64,000 bases of DNA, taken from NCBI GenBank assembly GCA_963829705.1, contig CAWHJN010000005.1, positions 1,674,001 through 1,738,000 of the forward strand. Direction: 5' to 3'. The notes beneath the pieces are model-generated. The model made no database searches, was not told the origin of the DNA, and saw nothing but the letters and a program-made list of their open reading frames with translations. Both the position numbers and the translations under genes were made by a program. The DNA is from CAWHJN01 sp963829705 (GTDB taxonomy: Bacteria > Bacteroidota > Rhodothermia > Rhodothermales > BA12). Below are positions 18,242-28,564 of the stretch, piece after piece (the first letter of the stretch is position 1; every line of letters starts with the position of its first letter).

Positions 18242-18370
18242 GGCAAAAAAGCGCGAAACTCGGCTCGGCTGCTCTGGTTTACACGCCCGCTATTTTCTGC
18301 ACCCTCGGCGGCAGGGGTCGGCGCTTCCGATCTCCTGCCGCTTCTTTATTGACCTGGTCGATCTGATACT

Positions 18371-19771
18371 TTGAGCATTGAATTCACCGCGCTGGGCGAC
18401 ACCGGCGACATTGGCGCGAGCTGTCACCTGGTGACGATGGGCGAAACGGGCATCCTGCTCGACGCGGGCGTCCACCCCGACCGCGACGGCGTCGAGGGCC
18501 TGCCTGACCTCGACTTCATCCACGACCACGCGGATCGCTACGTCGATCACGTCCTCGTCTCGCACGCGCACCACGACCACCTCGGCGCGCTGCCCGTCGT
18601 GTTGCAGCAGTTTCCGCATGCCGTCGTCCACATGACGAAGGCCACGCGCGACCTCGCCGAGTTTTTGCTCAGGTCGTCGGCGCGTTTGCAGCGGCGGCGC
18701 ATCCGCGAGGGGTCTTCGACAGCGGTGCCGCTCTTCAGCGAGGAGGAACTCGAATACTACGCGCACCTCTACCTCGGCCACGACTTCGAGCAGACGTTCA
18801 ACGTCACCGGCGTGCGGGGCGGGCCGAAGATCGAGGCGTCGTTCCACTGGTCGGGCCACGTGCTCGGTGCGGCGGGCGTGCTGCTCGAACAGGGCGGAAG
18901 TGACCCGCGCCGCGTGTTTTATACGAGCGACATCAACCTGCGCCCCCAGACCATCGTGCCCGCCGCGCACCTGCCCGAGGCGCCCGTGGACGTGCTCATC
19001 CTCGAATCCACGCTCGGCGCGGACACCGAGGCCGAGAACACGACGCGGCGCACGGAAGAGGGGCGCTTCGCCACGGCCATCAGCGAGGTGCTCGCGGGCG
19101 GGGGCGTGGTGCTCGTGCCTGCCTTCGCGCTGGGGCGCGCGCAGGAAGTCGTCGCGCTCATCGGGCGCTACAAAGAGCGTGGGTTGATCCCTGCCGACAC
19201 GCCCGTTTACACCGCCGGGTCGATGCGCGCGCTGGCAGATCACTACGACAAAACGCGCCTCACCACGCCCCGCCTCGACGACACCTTCGAGGTCTTCGGC
19301 GTCGAGCAGCAGCGGTTGCCGCGCTCACAGTCGGCCTTGCTCGACAGGCTCCGCGAGCCGTGCATCCTGGTGCTCGCCTCGGGGATGATGTTCGAGAAAA
19401 CGGCGTCCAACGAAGTCGCCCAGTACCTCGTCGATCAGTCGAAACACGGCATTTTCCTGGTCGGGTACGCGAAGGAAGATTCGCCGGCAGACCTGCTCGT
19501 GCAGGCGGCGAAAAAGGGCGAGGGATCGCCGGTGGTGCTGTCGCAGGAAACCGGCGAGCAGCCCGTGATGTGCCGCGTCGAGCGTTTTCGCTTTTCAGGC
19601 CACTCGCACCGCCGCGACCTCATCGGACTCGTGGACAAGCTCCAGCCGAAGGACGTAATCCTCGTCCACGGCGAGGACGACGCGCGCGAATGGATGAAAG
19701 ACAACATCCTCTTTTTCCACCCCGAGGTGCGCGTGCACCTGCCTGAGCAGGCCGTGCCGCTCATCCTCTGA
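18371..19771 (+). CDS. MBL-fold beta-CASP ribonuclease (CPSF73-like)
   Basis: The 466-residue protein, read from a TTG at 18371, has all MBL motifs: SHAHHDHLG, HWSGHVLGAAG and YTSDINL. A beta-CASP insertion follows with PAFALGRAQEV and LVLASGMM, and a C-terminal RMMBL region with FSGHSHRRDL and ILVHGE. Such enzymes are usually RNA endonucleases or exonucleases involved in mRNA processing. It is divergent from the lipoprotein MBL gene with 129 bp between. TTG is the only start that keeps the first beta strand. Confidence 0.9.
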   Translation: MSIEFTALGDTGDIGASCHLVTMGETGILLDAGVHPDRDGVEGLPDLDFIHDHADRYVDHVLVSHAHHDHLGALPVVLQQFPHAVVHMTKATRDLAEFLLRSSARLQRRRIREGSSTAVPLFSEEELEYYAHLYLGHDFEQTFNVTGVRGGPKIEASFHWSGHVLGAAGVLLEQGGSDPRRVFYTSDINLRPQTIVPAAHLPEAPVDVLILESTLGADTEAENTTRRTEEGRFATAISEVLAGGGVVLVPAFALGRAQEVVALIGRYKERGLIPADTPVYTAGSMRALADHYDKTRLTTPRLDDTFEVFGVEQQRLPRSQSALLDRLREPCILVLASGMMFEKTASNEVAQYLVDQSKHGIFLVGYAKEDSPADLLVQAAKKGEGSPVVLSQETGEQPVMCRVERFRFSGHSHRRDLIGLVDKLQPKDVILVHGEDDAREWMKDNILFFHPEVRVHLPEQAVPLIL

Positions 19772-19818
19772 ACCGAAGACGCGACGTATCTTGAAAGGCA
19801 TCTAAATCCGCTGCGTAC

Positions 19819-22717
19819 GTGTCTGCTCCTGCCGTTTCCGCTCCGCTGGACGATCTCGCTGCCGCGCTCGCGCCGCGCCTCACGGGCGACCTCCGCACCG
19901 ACACCGTTTCGCGCGCGCTCTACGCGACCGACGGGTCGATGTACCAGAAGATGCCCGTGGCCGTGCTGCGGCCCAAGACGCTGGACGACGTGTACGCCGC
20001 TGTCGAGGAAGCCATCGCGCGCGAGATCCCCATTCTGCCGCGCGGCGGCGGGTCGGCGCTGGCGGGGCAGACCGTCAACCACGCGCTCGTCGTCGATTTC
20101 TCGCCGTACCTGAATGGCATCCTCGAAGTCAACGGCGAGGAAAAGTGGGCGCGCGTGCAGCCGGGGTGCGTGCTCGATCTGTTCAACGCCGAGGTCGGAA
20201 AACACGGTCTGACGTTCGGGCCGGACCCGGCGTCGAGTAGCCGGGCGACACTCGGCGGCATGGTGGGCAACAACGCCACGGGCACGCACTCGCTCGTCTA
20301 CGGCAACACCATCCACCACGTGCGGCGGCTCGACACGATCCTGTCGGATGGCTCGCGAGCTTCGTTCGAGGCGCTGGATGCGGCGGCATGGAATCGGGCG
20401 ATGCAGAAAACAGGTTTCGAGGGCGACATCTACCGGGGGCTCGACGCGCTCATCGACGCGCGCGGCGACACGATCCGGCGGGACACGTCGAAGCACTGGC
20501 GGCGCAACTCGGGCTACCGACTCGAACATCTGCTGGAAAGTCCGCGCAACGTCGCCCGTTTGCTCTGCGGCAGCGAAGGCACACTCGCGATCACGACCGA
20601 AATAGAGGTCGGGCTTGTCGAGAAGCCGAAAAAGACGGCGCTGGGCGTCGTGCATTACGCCACGCTCGACGCCGCGCTGCGCTCGGCGGTGACGATCCTG
20701 ACGACCGATCCTTCCGCCGTCGAACTCTTCGACGAGGTGGCCCTCGACGCCGCGCGGCGCTCGCCCGGTTTTTCGGACAAGCTGACGTTCGTGAGCGGAA
20801 GGCCGGGCGCGATCCTCATCACCGAGTACTTCGGCGACACCGACGCTGAACTCGCCGCCCGCCTCGACGCGCTCGAAGCGGCCCTCGCGGCGGCAGGCGA
20901 GGGCACGGGCGTCGTGCGCGCCCTCGCGCCGCAGCAGATCTCCAACGTGTGGGCTGTCCGCAAAGAAGGTCTGGGCCTCATCATGAGCGCGAAAGGCGAC
21001 CTCAAACCCATCGCGTTTATCGAGGACGCCTCCGTGCCCGTCGAGCACCTCGCGGATTACATCGCGGGTCTGTTGCAGGTGCTGCACGACACGAACACGC
21101 CCGTGGCCGTCTACGCCCACGCCTCGGCGGGGACGCTGCACGTGCGCCCGTTCATCAACACGAAAGACGCCCGGGAAGTCGAGAAAATGCGCGACATCGC
21201 GCTCGCCTCGATGGAGCTCGTCCGCCGCTACGGCGGGACGGTGTCGAGCGAACACGGCGACGGGCTGGCGCGGTCGTGGCTGAACCGGGGCCTGCTGGGC
21301 GACGAATTGTACGCGGCAAACGTCGAGGCGAAAACGCTCTTCGACCCGCACAACCGCCTCAACCCCGGCAACGTCGTCGAGGCCCCGCCGATGACCGAAG
21401 ATCTGCGCCTCGGCCCGTCCTACGAAACCCTCGACGTGCTGACGGAGCTGGACTGGAGCCGGGAGGGCAGCTTCGCCGGGGCCGTCGAGATGTGCAACGG
21501 CAACGGTGCGTGCCGCAAGCTGCAGAGCGGCGTGATGTGCCCGAGCTACATGGTCACGCTCGACGAGGAGCACTCGACGCGCGGACGCGCCAACGCGCTC
21601 CGCATGGCGATGTCGGGCGAGGCGGGGCGGGACGCGTTCACGAGCGAGCGCGTCTACGAGGTGCTGGATCTGTGCGTGTCGTGCAAGGGCTGCAAAACCG
21701 AGTGCCCGTCCAACGTGGACATGGCGAAGATGAAGATGGAGTGGCTGGGGCATTACTACGATGAGCACGGCGTGAGCGCGCGGACGCGCTTTTTCGCCAA
21801 CGCGCCCAAGCTCGCCCGCGCGCTCAAGGGCCGCCGCGCCAGACTCGTCAACTGGGCCAACGGCAAGCCGTTTTTGCGGAAGCAGATGGAGAAGGTGATG
21901 GGCATCACCGCCCGCCGGCCCTTGCCGCCGTTCGCCGCCGAGCCGTTCACGACGTGGTTCAAAAAGCAGACGTGGCGCACCGATGGCCCGGAGGTGATCC
22001 TGTTCGCCGACACGTTCACCAACTACAACCACCCTGAGATCGGCAGGGCGGCGGCGCGCTTTCTCGACCGTGTGGGCTACCGCGTGACCGTCACGCCGCA
22101 GGCCGCGTGCTGCGGGCGCCCGTACCTGTCGAAAGGGCTGGTGAAAGAGGCGCGCGACCTGGCGAAAAAAACCGTCGATCTCCTCGCGCCCCTCGCTGCG
22201 CGCGACGTACCCATCATCGGCCTCGAACCATCGTGCGTGCTCACCTTCGGTGACGAATTCCGGTCGATGCTGCCCAACGACAGCCGGGTCGAAAAACTCG
22301 CCGCGCAGGCGATGCTGTTCGAGGACTTCGTGGCGAGCATCGCGCAGGCCGGTGCGCTCGACGGCGTGCGGTGGAAAAAGCGGGGCGAGCGGGTGCTCCT
22401 CCACGGGCACTGTCACCAGAAGGCGCTCGTGGGCACGAAAGGCGCGCTGGCCGCGCTCGCGCTGCCGGGCTACGAGGTCAGCCTCATCGACTCGTCGTGC
22501 TGCGGCATGGCGGGATCGTTCGGCTACGAGGCCGAGCACGTGGACATCTCGATCAAGATGGCCGAGCGCCGCCTCGCCCCCGCCGTCCGCGCCGCTTCCG
22601 AGGACACCCTTATCGCCGCAGGCGGCACGAGCTGCCGCGCGCAGATCGAGGACACGACGGCATCGCCGGCCGCTCCACCCCGCACAGATCCTGCTCGACG
22701 CGCTCGCCGAGGCGTAG
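19819..22717 (+). CDS. FAD-binding/Fe-S oxidoreductase (D-lactate dehydrogenase-like), frameshifted near its end
   Basis: Starts at GTG 19819. Residues about 30-260 form a PCMH-type FAD domain (LPRGGGSALAGQTVNHALV). A FAD-oxidase C domain reaches about 545 (SSEHGDGLARSWLNRG). A ferredoxin-like pair of Cys clusters follows (CNGNGACRKLQSGVMCPSY and CVSCKGCKTECPSNVD), then CCG-type domains (ACCGRPY, SSCCGMAG). This architecture belongs to quinone-linked D-lactate or 2-hydroxyacid dehydrogenases at the inner membrane. After GTSCRAQIEDTT the correct C-terminus RRPLHPAQILLDALAEA continues in another frame to the TAG at 22715-22717. One base appears missing near 22659-22660. Without that correction the frame runs on falsely into the next gene. 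Confidence 0.9.
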
Positions 22718-22755
22718 CTGCTTCCGGCTCCCTGCTCTTCCCGCTTCGTTCCGAC

Positions 22756-23376
22756 GTGTTTTCGTTCCTCGATCTGGCCGGTACGTTCGTGTTTGCCGTG
22801 GCCGGTGGGTTTCGGGCCACACGGCACGCTCTCGACGTGCTTGGCGTTCTGGTGCTGGCGGTGGCCACGGGCGTGGGCGGCGGGCTGATCCGGGACGTGC
22901 TGCTGGGCGCGACGCCGGCGGCGGCGCTGCAAGATGAACGCTACCTGTTCATCTGCCTGCTGGGCGGAGGCGTAGCGTTCGTCGCCGCGCCGCACGTCGC
23001 CCGCCACTGGAACGTCGTGATGGTCGCCGACGCCATCGGCCTGGGCGTGTTCGCGGCCATCGGAGCCGCCAAAGGGGCAGCATACGGACTGGGGCCTATC
23101 GGCGTGATGATGATGGCCGCGCTGACGGCGACGGGCGGCGGCGTTGTCCGCGATGTGCTGGTGGGGATCGTTCCAGCCGTCATCCGCCACGACTTCTACG
23201 CCACGGCGGCCCTCATCGGCGGGGGCCTGTACCTGGGCGCGACGTTCGTGGGGCTGTCGGAAGTCCTCGCGCTGTGGATTGCGGCCCTCAGCACGACGGG
23301 CTTGCGGTTCTACGCCATGCATGGCAACATGCGCCTGCCTGTGGCCCGCCTTCCCGACGAAGGCCCCACGCCGTAG
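22756..23376 (+). CDS. TRIC/UPF0126-family membrane protein
   Basis: This is a 206-residue, highly hydrophobic protein starting at GTG 22756 (VFSFLDLAGTFVFAVAGG). It carries the two homologous Gly-rich halves of the UPF0126/TRIC channel family: VATGVGGGLIRDVLLG and LTATGGGVVRDVLVG, each with a membrane helix containing the conserved Arg-Asp. Seven membrane segments are expected. Related bacterial proteins form trimeric cation or small-solute channels. The frame is continuous with the upstream FAD gene, but that is best explained by a frameshift; a stand-alone start gives the usual family length. Confidence 0.88.
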   Translation: MFSFLDLAGTFVFAVAGGFRATRHALDVLGVLVLAVATGVGGGLIRDVLLGATPAAALQDERYLFICLLGGGVAFVAAPHVARHWNVVMVADAIGLGVFAAIGAAKGAAYGLGPIGVMMMAALTATGGGVVRDVLVGIVPAVIRHDFYATAALIGGGLYLGATFVGLSEVLALWIAALSTTGLRFYAMHGNMRLPVARLPDEGPTP

Positions 23377-23644
23377 CGAACCGGATTTCTCTCCTGCGCC
23401 TGCCGCACGGCCGCTTTGGGACTGGCATCGCCCAGGTCGGGCTTCTGGCCACGCGTGGTCATCTTCTCGATGGAAGATGTGCTCCCCCGTCGAAGCTCGT
23501 TCTGCTGGAGCAAGGGCCCTCGGGCGGCAGGACGGGGTCGTCTTTGCCGAAGGTGAGGAACGAGCCGTTGAACTCGGACGACTCCGCGCTGTGTGAGAAG
23601 GAGAAGCTGCGCGAAAGCGTTGCACTCAGTGAAAACGGCGTAGC

Positions 23645-24853
23645 TCAGGTTTCTTCGTCCACGAAGAGCACGCCGCGCACGAGGTCCTTGCTGTCGGCGC
23701 GTCCGCCGAGCGAACCCGCGAGCAGGCCCAGCGCGGCAACGAACAGGCTCACCTTCACATGGTCGAGCGTCCTCACGGCGGGGTCTACCGTGGGCCACGT
23801 TTCCATGAGCTTGCGCGGGAAGATGGTGACGGTGCCGAGGTACGTGAGGCCTACGAACACGGCAAACAGGATCGCCATCGTCAGGAGCAAACTCAGGCCC
23901 GTGGCGGCGCTCGTGACGACGGTGGACTCGGCCAGCACGCGTCCGCGACCCAGCACGCTGCCAAAGGCGAACGCCCGGTAGAGCACGACCATGGAAGCCA
24001 GCAGCGCCGCGACGGAGAAAAACGCGAGTTGGTAGAGTTCGACGGTGCTGCCGACGTCCCACACCTCGGCGCTGAAAAACAGCACGATCATCACCGACAG
24101 CGCCGCCGCGATCATCGTGGGGAGTCGGGTGACGAGTTGGAACGGGTTCGCGCGTCCGACGGCCCGGGCGATGCTGCCCGCGTCGCGGAAGAGCGTCTTC
24201 AGCGCGAAGGCGAGGTGTCCGCTGCGGCTCGTGCGCTCGTGCGCCTCGCGGGGCAGCGCCCGCCGCATGGCCTCTCGCTGCTCGGGCGTGAGGTGGGTCA
24301 TCGCGGCGAGGCTGTCCACGCCCGCGAAGTCGTGCATGACGTTGCCCGCGTCGGAGGTGTGAGAGAGGTTGAGCAGGTGCCCGAAGCTGTGCAGCATGAG
24401 GGCAGCGAGGCGGTGCTCCACGGCCTCCTCGTCGCTGCCGCTGCCCCAGAAGGCGGGGTCGAGGCGCTTGGTGGAGAGGACGGCGACGTTGGTGAGCTGG
24501 CTCGGGAGCGCGAGCGTGTAGGCGAGCGTCGTCGCGGCGAGGTCTACCTCGGTGACGATGAGCAGGAAGTGCACGCCGCGCTCCAGCTTCTCGGTCATGC
24601 CGATCTGCAGAAAATCGAGCGGAGCGTAGGCCCCGGCGGCGGGCGTGAGGTGCGGCCCCTCGAAGGCGATCAGGTCTACGCGCACGCCGAGTGCGCCTGT
24701 GAGCCGGTCGCCAAAGACGTCCGTGGCCGCGCGCACGCGCTGGTGAAAGCGCTCGGAGTCTTTGCCCTCGACGTCCATCGTCATCACGCCTACGACGTAT
24801 TCGGCTGGAGGCGGAGAGGAGGAAGAGGGCGAGGGGACGGAATCAGCATTCAT
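23645..24853 (-). CDS. Membrane protein with degenerate metzincin-like domain
   Basis: The 402-residue protein has a soluble N-terminal domain (about 15-200) and four predicted membrane helices in the C-terminal half. Near residue 155 it carries HSFGHLLNLSH followed by NVM. The three His are spaced as in the HExxHxxGxxH site of metzincins such as archaemetzincin, with a Met-turn-like NVM, but the catalytic Glu is Ser and the Gly is Asn. It is therefore either a zinc-binding pseudo-enzyme or a distinct hydrolase. No signal peptide is visible. It follows the serine hydrolase gene on the same strand by 34 bp, so the two may be co-transcribed. I recognise no named family. Confidence 0.78.
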   Translation of the reverse strand: MNADSVPSPSSSSPPPAEYVVGVMTMDVEGKDSERFHQRVRAATDVFGDRLTGALGVRVDLIAFEGPHLTPAAGAYAPLDFLQIGMTEKLERGVHFLLIVTEVDLAATTLAYTLALPSQLTNVAVLSTKRLDPAFWGSGSDEEAVEHRLAALMLHSFGHLLNLSHTSDAGNVMHDFAGVDSLAAMTHLTPEQREAMRRALPREAHERTSRSGHLAFALKTLFRDAGSIARAVGRANPFQLVTRLPTMIAAALSVMIVLFFSAEVWDVGSTVELYQLAFFSVAALLASMVVLYRAFAFGSVLGRGRVLAESTVVTSAATGLSLLLTMAILFAVFVGLTYLGTVTIFPRKLMETWPTVDPAVRTLDHVKVSLFVAALGLLAGSLGGRADSKDLVRGVLFVDEET

Positions 24854-24887
24854 GCGGCAAACACACGCGAGGAGGGCAGCGGGTTTC

Positions 24888-26480
24888 TCAGCGGCAGGCG
24901 GAGGGCGGCGCGAGCGTCTCGTCGCGTTTCATCGGTTTCACCGAAAGGTGCTGCACGGTCGCGGGTATCGTGGGGGCGAGCGTGATGGTGACGCGCAGAT
25001 CGCCTGTGGCGCAGCGCATCCGCCAGGAGCCTCGGAGCGCGTTCTCGGCGTGAAGGTCGCCCTCGATACGGCATGCGCCACCGGCCTCGTCGCGCAGTGT
25101 CTCGATGGCCGCGCGCCGCCGTTCGCGGGGTTCGTCGAGAAAGAGGTTCATCGCCGCGAGGCGGTCGGCGAGGGCATCGTCCCACGCGTCGATGAGGCGC
25201 GACACCTCGGCCTGCCGTTCGAGGAGGATGGGCGCGGGAGTCACGGTGCGGGGTTCGAGGCCGCCGGTTTCGGCGAGCAGGTCGAGGGCTTTTTCCGTGA
25301 CGGTACCCCAACTCGTGTACGTCCGGTTGCCGAGGGCGACGATGCCCACGCCGTAGCCGGGCAGCCAGCGCATGATGGAGCCGTAGCCGGGCAGGCCGCC
25401 GCTGTGCGAGACGAGGGCGGGGTAGTCACACGTCTGCCGCACGCCGAGGCCGTAACCGTAGCCGCCCGCGCTGAGGGTCACCTCGCCCGTGTCGGCGTTT
25501 TTCGAGGCGACGGCCCCGTTGTAGCGGTGCACCTGCTGCATCTCGCGCACCGAGGCGCGGCGCAGCGGGGCGCGTTCGTCGCCGTCGCGCGCAGGCCACG
25601 CTTCCAGCATGAACGCCACCCAGCGGCCCAAGTCGGTGATGGGCATCAGCATCCCGCCCATCGGGCCGAACGCGCCGTCGGGCAGGGGCGCTTCGTCGAG
25701 CCACGCGTCGTCCTGCAAGCGGTAGCCGTGGGCCAGGTGGCCGGCGGGCACGGCGTCGGCTTCGAGCGTCGCGCCGTCCATGCCGAGCGGGGCGAACACG
25801 TGTTCCTCGATGTAGCGCGCGTACGGCATCCCGGAGACGTTGGCGACGATGCGGCCCAGGAGGGCGAAGCCGTAGTTGGAATACTCGTAGTTCGTGCCGG
25901 GCGAGGTCGAGAACGGGATACCCCTCAGTATCATCTCGGACATCTCGTCGTCCGTGGCGGCGAGTTGCTGGTCGCCCCACGGGTTGTCCTCGGGAAAACC
26001 CGCCGAGTGCGTCAAGAGGTCGCGGATGGTGATCTTCGGCGCGTCGGTCGTGGGGTAGGCGAGCCCGGCGAGTTCGGGCACGTAGCGCTCCGCCGGGTCG
26101 TCGAGTTGGAGCCTGCCCGCGTCGCGCAGTTGCAGGATGGCGAGTGCGGTAAAGCTTTTCGTCATCGACGCGATGCGGAAAACGGTGTTCGTATCGACAG
26201 GCGCCTGGCCCGCCACGTCGCGCAGTCCGTGCGTACCCACGTGCACCAGCGCGCCGTCGACGACGATGCCGTAGGCGATGCCGGGCACCTGTTCGCGCTC
26301 GGCGAAGTCCTGCATGAGCGCGTCGATGGCGGGAAAGGCAGAGCGGAGTTTCTCGACCCGATGGGCGTCGGCGAAAGGCGCGGGATCGGCGGGGTGGCTC
26401 ATGCCGGGCGTCTGGGCGTGGAGGAGGACGGGGCCTACCGCGGCGAGCGCGGCGAGGGCTAACAGGAAGCGGCGTGTCAT
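24888..26480 (-). CDS. Secreted serine hydrolase, class C beta-lactamase/DD-peptidase family
   Basis: This 530-residue protein starts at MTRRFLLALAALAAVG, a clear signal peptide ending near AQT. The beta-lactamase-fold domain has the nucleophile motif SMTK (in FRIASMTKSFTA), the tyrosine motif YEYSNYG and a later HSGGLPGYGS in place of the KTG box. An extra C-terminal domain of about 130 residues with beta character follows, common in peptidase or esterase members. Substrate could be a peptide, peptidoglycan fragment or ester. The start was chosen at the signal peptide; upstream in-frame ATG adds 28 residues without signal features. Confidence 0.9.
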   Translation of the reverse strand: MTRRFLLALAALAAVGPVLLHAQTPGMSHPADPAPFADAHRVEKLRSAFPAIDALMQDFAEREQVPGIAYGIVVDGALVHVGTHGLRDVAGQAPVDTNTVFRIASMTKSFTALAILQLRDAGRLQLDDPAERYVPELAGLAYPTTDAPKITIRDLLTHSAGFPEDNPWGDQQLAATDDEMSEMILRGIPFSTSPGTNYEYSNYGFALLGRIVANVSGMPYARYIEEHVFAPLGMDGATLEADAVPAGHLAHGYRLQDDAWLDEAPLPDGAFGPMGGMLMPITDLGRWVAFMLEAWPARDGDERAPLRRASVREMQQVHRYNGAVASKNADTGEVTLSAGGYGYGLGVRQTCDYPALVSHSGGLPGYGSIMRWLPGYGVGIVALGNRTYTSWGTVTEKALDLLAETGGLEPRTVTPAPILLERQAEVSRLIDAWDDALADRLAAMNLFLDEPRERRRAAIETLRDEAGGACRIEGDLHAENALRGSWRMRCATGDLRVTITLAPTIPATVQHLSVKPMKRDETLAPPSACR

Positions 26481-26543
26481 GGGCGTGGATGAAAAATCCG
26501 GTGCGGCCAATCTACGCTGCGTGCTCGGCGCGCCGGGCAAACG

Positions 26544-26578
26544 AAAAGGGCGGTGCGCCACCACAAGCGCACCGCCCT
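26544..26578 (-). terminator. Rho-independent terminator of the porin gene
   Basis: An 11-bp perfect stem (26547-26557 with 26568-26578) is followed on the minus strand by TTTT. It lies 33 bp after the porin stop codon. Confidence 0.85.
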
Positions 26579-26610
26579 CCCGCGGTATGAAACCCGGACT
26601 AAAAGGCTGG

Positions 26611-27867
26611 TCAGAAGCTGATTGCGGCTTCGACCATCACACCGCTGAACTCGGCTCCCGCGAACTTGGTGTTGGCATAGCCCGCACCGTCGTAGTTCTG
26701 CTGCACGTACTCGACTTTGGTGAGCACGTTGGGCGTCATGAACCAGCCGCCGCCCACGTTGAAGCGCGTCGTCTCGATCTTGGTAGCGTCGTCGTCTTCC
26801 ATGGACTTGCCCGAGACGATGTTGTAGCGCCCGCCGAGGTAGAACTGCTCCATCGTCCCGAAGCGGTAGAGCGCTTCGCCGCCGAGCTGGGTAAAGCTCC
26901 CCGTGCCTTCTTCACCGCCCGAGCTGACCTCGGCCACGCCGAAGGCCTCGAAGCCCATGAACTTCACGAACGGGTTGATCTGGTAAGCCGTCTGGTATTT
27001 GAAGCCAGGGTTGAAGCGCGGCAGGGCGAAGGGGTCAGCCTCGCCATCGAGCCGGATGACGCTGTAGTACCGGGCACCGGCACGGTCGCCGCCGTAGAGG
27101 TAGTCGCGCGTGCCTTCCTTCGTGCTGTGGTAGACGGAGCCCGTCAGGCGGACGCGCAGGTCGGGGTTGACCTGGCCGTCGTAGCCGAGCTTGCCGTAGA
27201 GCGCCACGCCGTTGTCGGCTTTCTCAGAGATGGGCGTCTGGTTGAGGCGTCCGTTGGTCATGCCCGCCACGCCGATAAAGCCATTGGTGAACACGCTGAC
27301 TTCGGCGAACGGCTCGGTCGAGAACGAGTCCATGATGTAGTTGCCCACGAACGGGTTGTAGATGACCTGCGCGTTGTCCGACCGGCGGAAGTGCGTGTCG
27401 CCATAGTTGTACTCGTCCATGCCGAAGCGCAGGCGCACGACCTCCATCAACTCGGACATGAAGCCCTCGCTGATGAAGTCGAGGTTGTCGACCTGGAGGT
27501 AACCGCCTTTCACGTACGCTTCGTTGTGGTGACGCGACGAGAGGTAGGTGCGGAGGTGCATCTTCATGCCCCGCGCAAGCTGCACGTCGAGGTTGAGGTT
27601 AGCCGTCGGCAGCGTGAAGTTGGGCGCCAGGTCGATGAGCGTGCCCGCGTCGTTGGACTGGGAGAGGCCCTGGAACTGGAGCGCGAAGTCGCCGCCGACG
27701 TGGATGACCAGCCCGTTGAAGGCGGGCGAGGCTTCTTTGGCAGGCTCGAACGTGTTGATGCCGGGCAGGCCGATGGGCCGTTTGTTGGCCAGCAGCGACG
27801 CGGGTTGAGCAAACAGGCTTCCTGCGGTGAGGAAGGCGGCGAGGAGGAAAACGGTGAGAGATCTCAT
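26611..27867 (-). CDS. Outer-membrane porin-like beta-barrel protein
   Basis: The 418-residue protein has a signal peptide (MRSLTVFLLAAFLTAGSLFAQ). The rest alternates polar and hydrophobic residues in the way of barrel strands and ends in AISF with a terminal Phe, the sign for BAM insertion. Repeated strand-turn patterns with Gly and Asp (for example VRLTGSVYHSTKEGT) support a phosphate-selective or general porin. No ligand motif is recognised. It has its own terminator downstream, while two YceI genes lie just upstream on the same strand, 56 bp away. Confidence 0.85.
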   Translation of the reverse strand: MRSLTVFLLAAFLTAGSLFAQPASLLANKRPIGLPGINTFEPAKEASPAFNGLVIHVGGDFALQFQGLSQSNDAGTLIDLAPNFTLPTANLNLDVQLARGMKMHLRTYLSSRHHNEAYVKGGYLQVDNLDFISEGFMSELMEVVRLRFGMDEYNYGDTHFRRSDNAQVIYNPFVGNYIMDSFSTEPFAEVSVFTNGFIGVAGMTNGRLNQTPISEKADNGVALYGKLGYDGQVNPDLRVRLTGSVYHSTKEGTRDYLYGGDRAGARYYSVIRLDGEADPFALPRFNPGFKYQTAYQINPFVKFMGFEAFGVAEVSSGGEEGTGSFTQLGGEALYRFGTMEQFYLGGRYNIVSGKSMEDDDATKIETTRFNVGGGWFMTPNVLTKVEYVQQNYDGAGYANTKFAGAEFSGVMVEAAISF

Positions 27868-27923
27868 CAGAGTAAGTGTGTTGAGGTGAGAAACGGGAAA
27901 GGAGGGATGCGAAGAGAAAAGGG

Positions 27924-28529
27924 TCAGGGTGTGGAGCCGGGGGCGCGCACCGCCGCGACGAGGTCGAAGCGCACCGTGATGCGGTCGTGGACTTTGATGA
28001 GCCCCATGAGGGCGGTGGGTGGGGTGATGCCGAAAGTGGTCATCTGCAGCGTGAGGTCGCCGGTGGCGCGGTAGGTGCCGTCGGGGCGTTTCTTCCCCTC
28101 TACGTGCAGCACCACGGGCTGCGTGGATCCGGCGATGGTGAGGCGTCCCGAGGCGAGGAGGGGATATGTCTCCGTGTTTCCCATCTCGGTGGCGAGCTCG
28201 ACGGTGTCGAGCGTAAAGCGAATGTGTGGATGGTCATCGCCCTGAAGGGCGTCGTAGAGGTCGCGGCTCATCCGCCCGTTGCGGCAGTCGAAGGCGTCCA
28301 CGGGCACCGTCACGGTGGCGTTCACGCGCGCCGCGCCGGGTTGGAAGAGGCTGCTGCCCTCGACGTGGCTCGCCGTGCAGGTAAACGAACTGACGGACGA
28401 CGTGCCGCTGATGGCGATGCGGCTATCTGGATGCAGCGTCACGCGCACCTGTGCCGGGGCCGCCGGGGTGCTGCCCAGCGCGAGCAGCACCAGCATCATA
28501 GCGAGGCGTGTGGTGGCGGGGGCGTTCAT
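27924..28529 (-). CDS. YceI-family periplasmic protein (second copy)
   Basis: This 201-residue protein has a signal peptide and the YceI lipocalin-like beta barrel: DSRIAISGTSSVSSF, VNATVTVPVDAFDC, HPHIRFTLDTVE, GRLTIAGSTQPVVLHV and MTTFGITPP. YceI proteins bind isoprenoid-like lipids, perhaps ubiquinone or menaquinone derivatives. It is paralogous to the next gene upstream, with two Cys (FTC and FDC) at positions similar to the other copy. Start set at ATG 28529, where the signal peptide begins. Confidence 0.88.
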   Translation of the reverse strand: MNAPATTRLAMMLVLLALGSTPAAPAQVRVTLHPDSRIAISGTSSVSSFTCTASHVEGSSLFQPGAARVNATVTVPVDAFDCRNGRMSRDLYDALQGDDHPHIRFTLDTVELATEMGNTETYPLLASGRLTIAGSTQPVVLHVEGKKRPDGTYRATGDLTLQMTTFGITPPTALMGLIKVHDRITVRFDLVAAVRAPGSTP

Positions 28530-28564
28530 GGCAGCGCGGCGCAGCCTGTTGACCGTCCAAACCG

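Noticed and set aside
19435..23625. 1396-codon minus-strand frame opposite the FAD/Fe-S gene
   Set aside because: Composition is that of an antisense shadow; the plus strand has clear FAD and Fe-S motifs.
23377..23644. Possible short gene between the TRIC-like gene and the zincin-like gene
   Set aside because: Minus-strand frames hold protein-like stretches, but none has a good start, length or motif; frames change too often to call.
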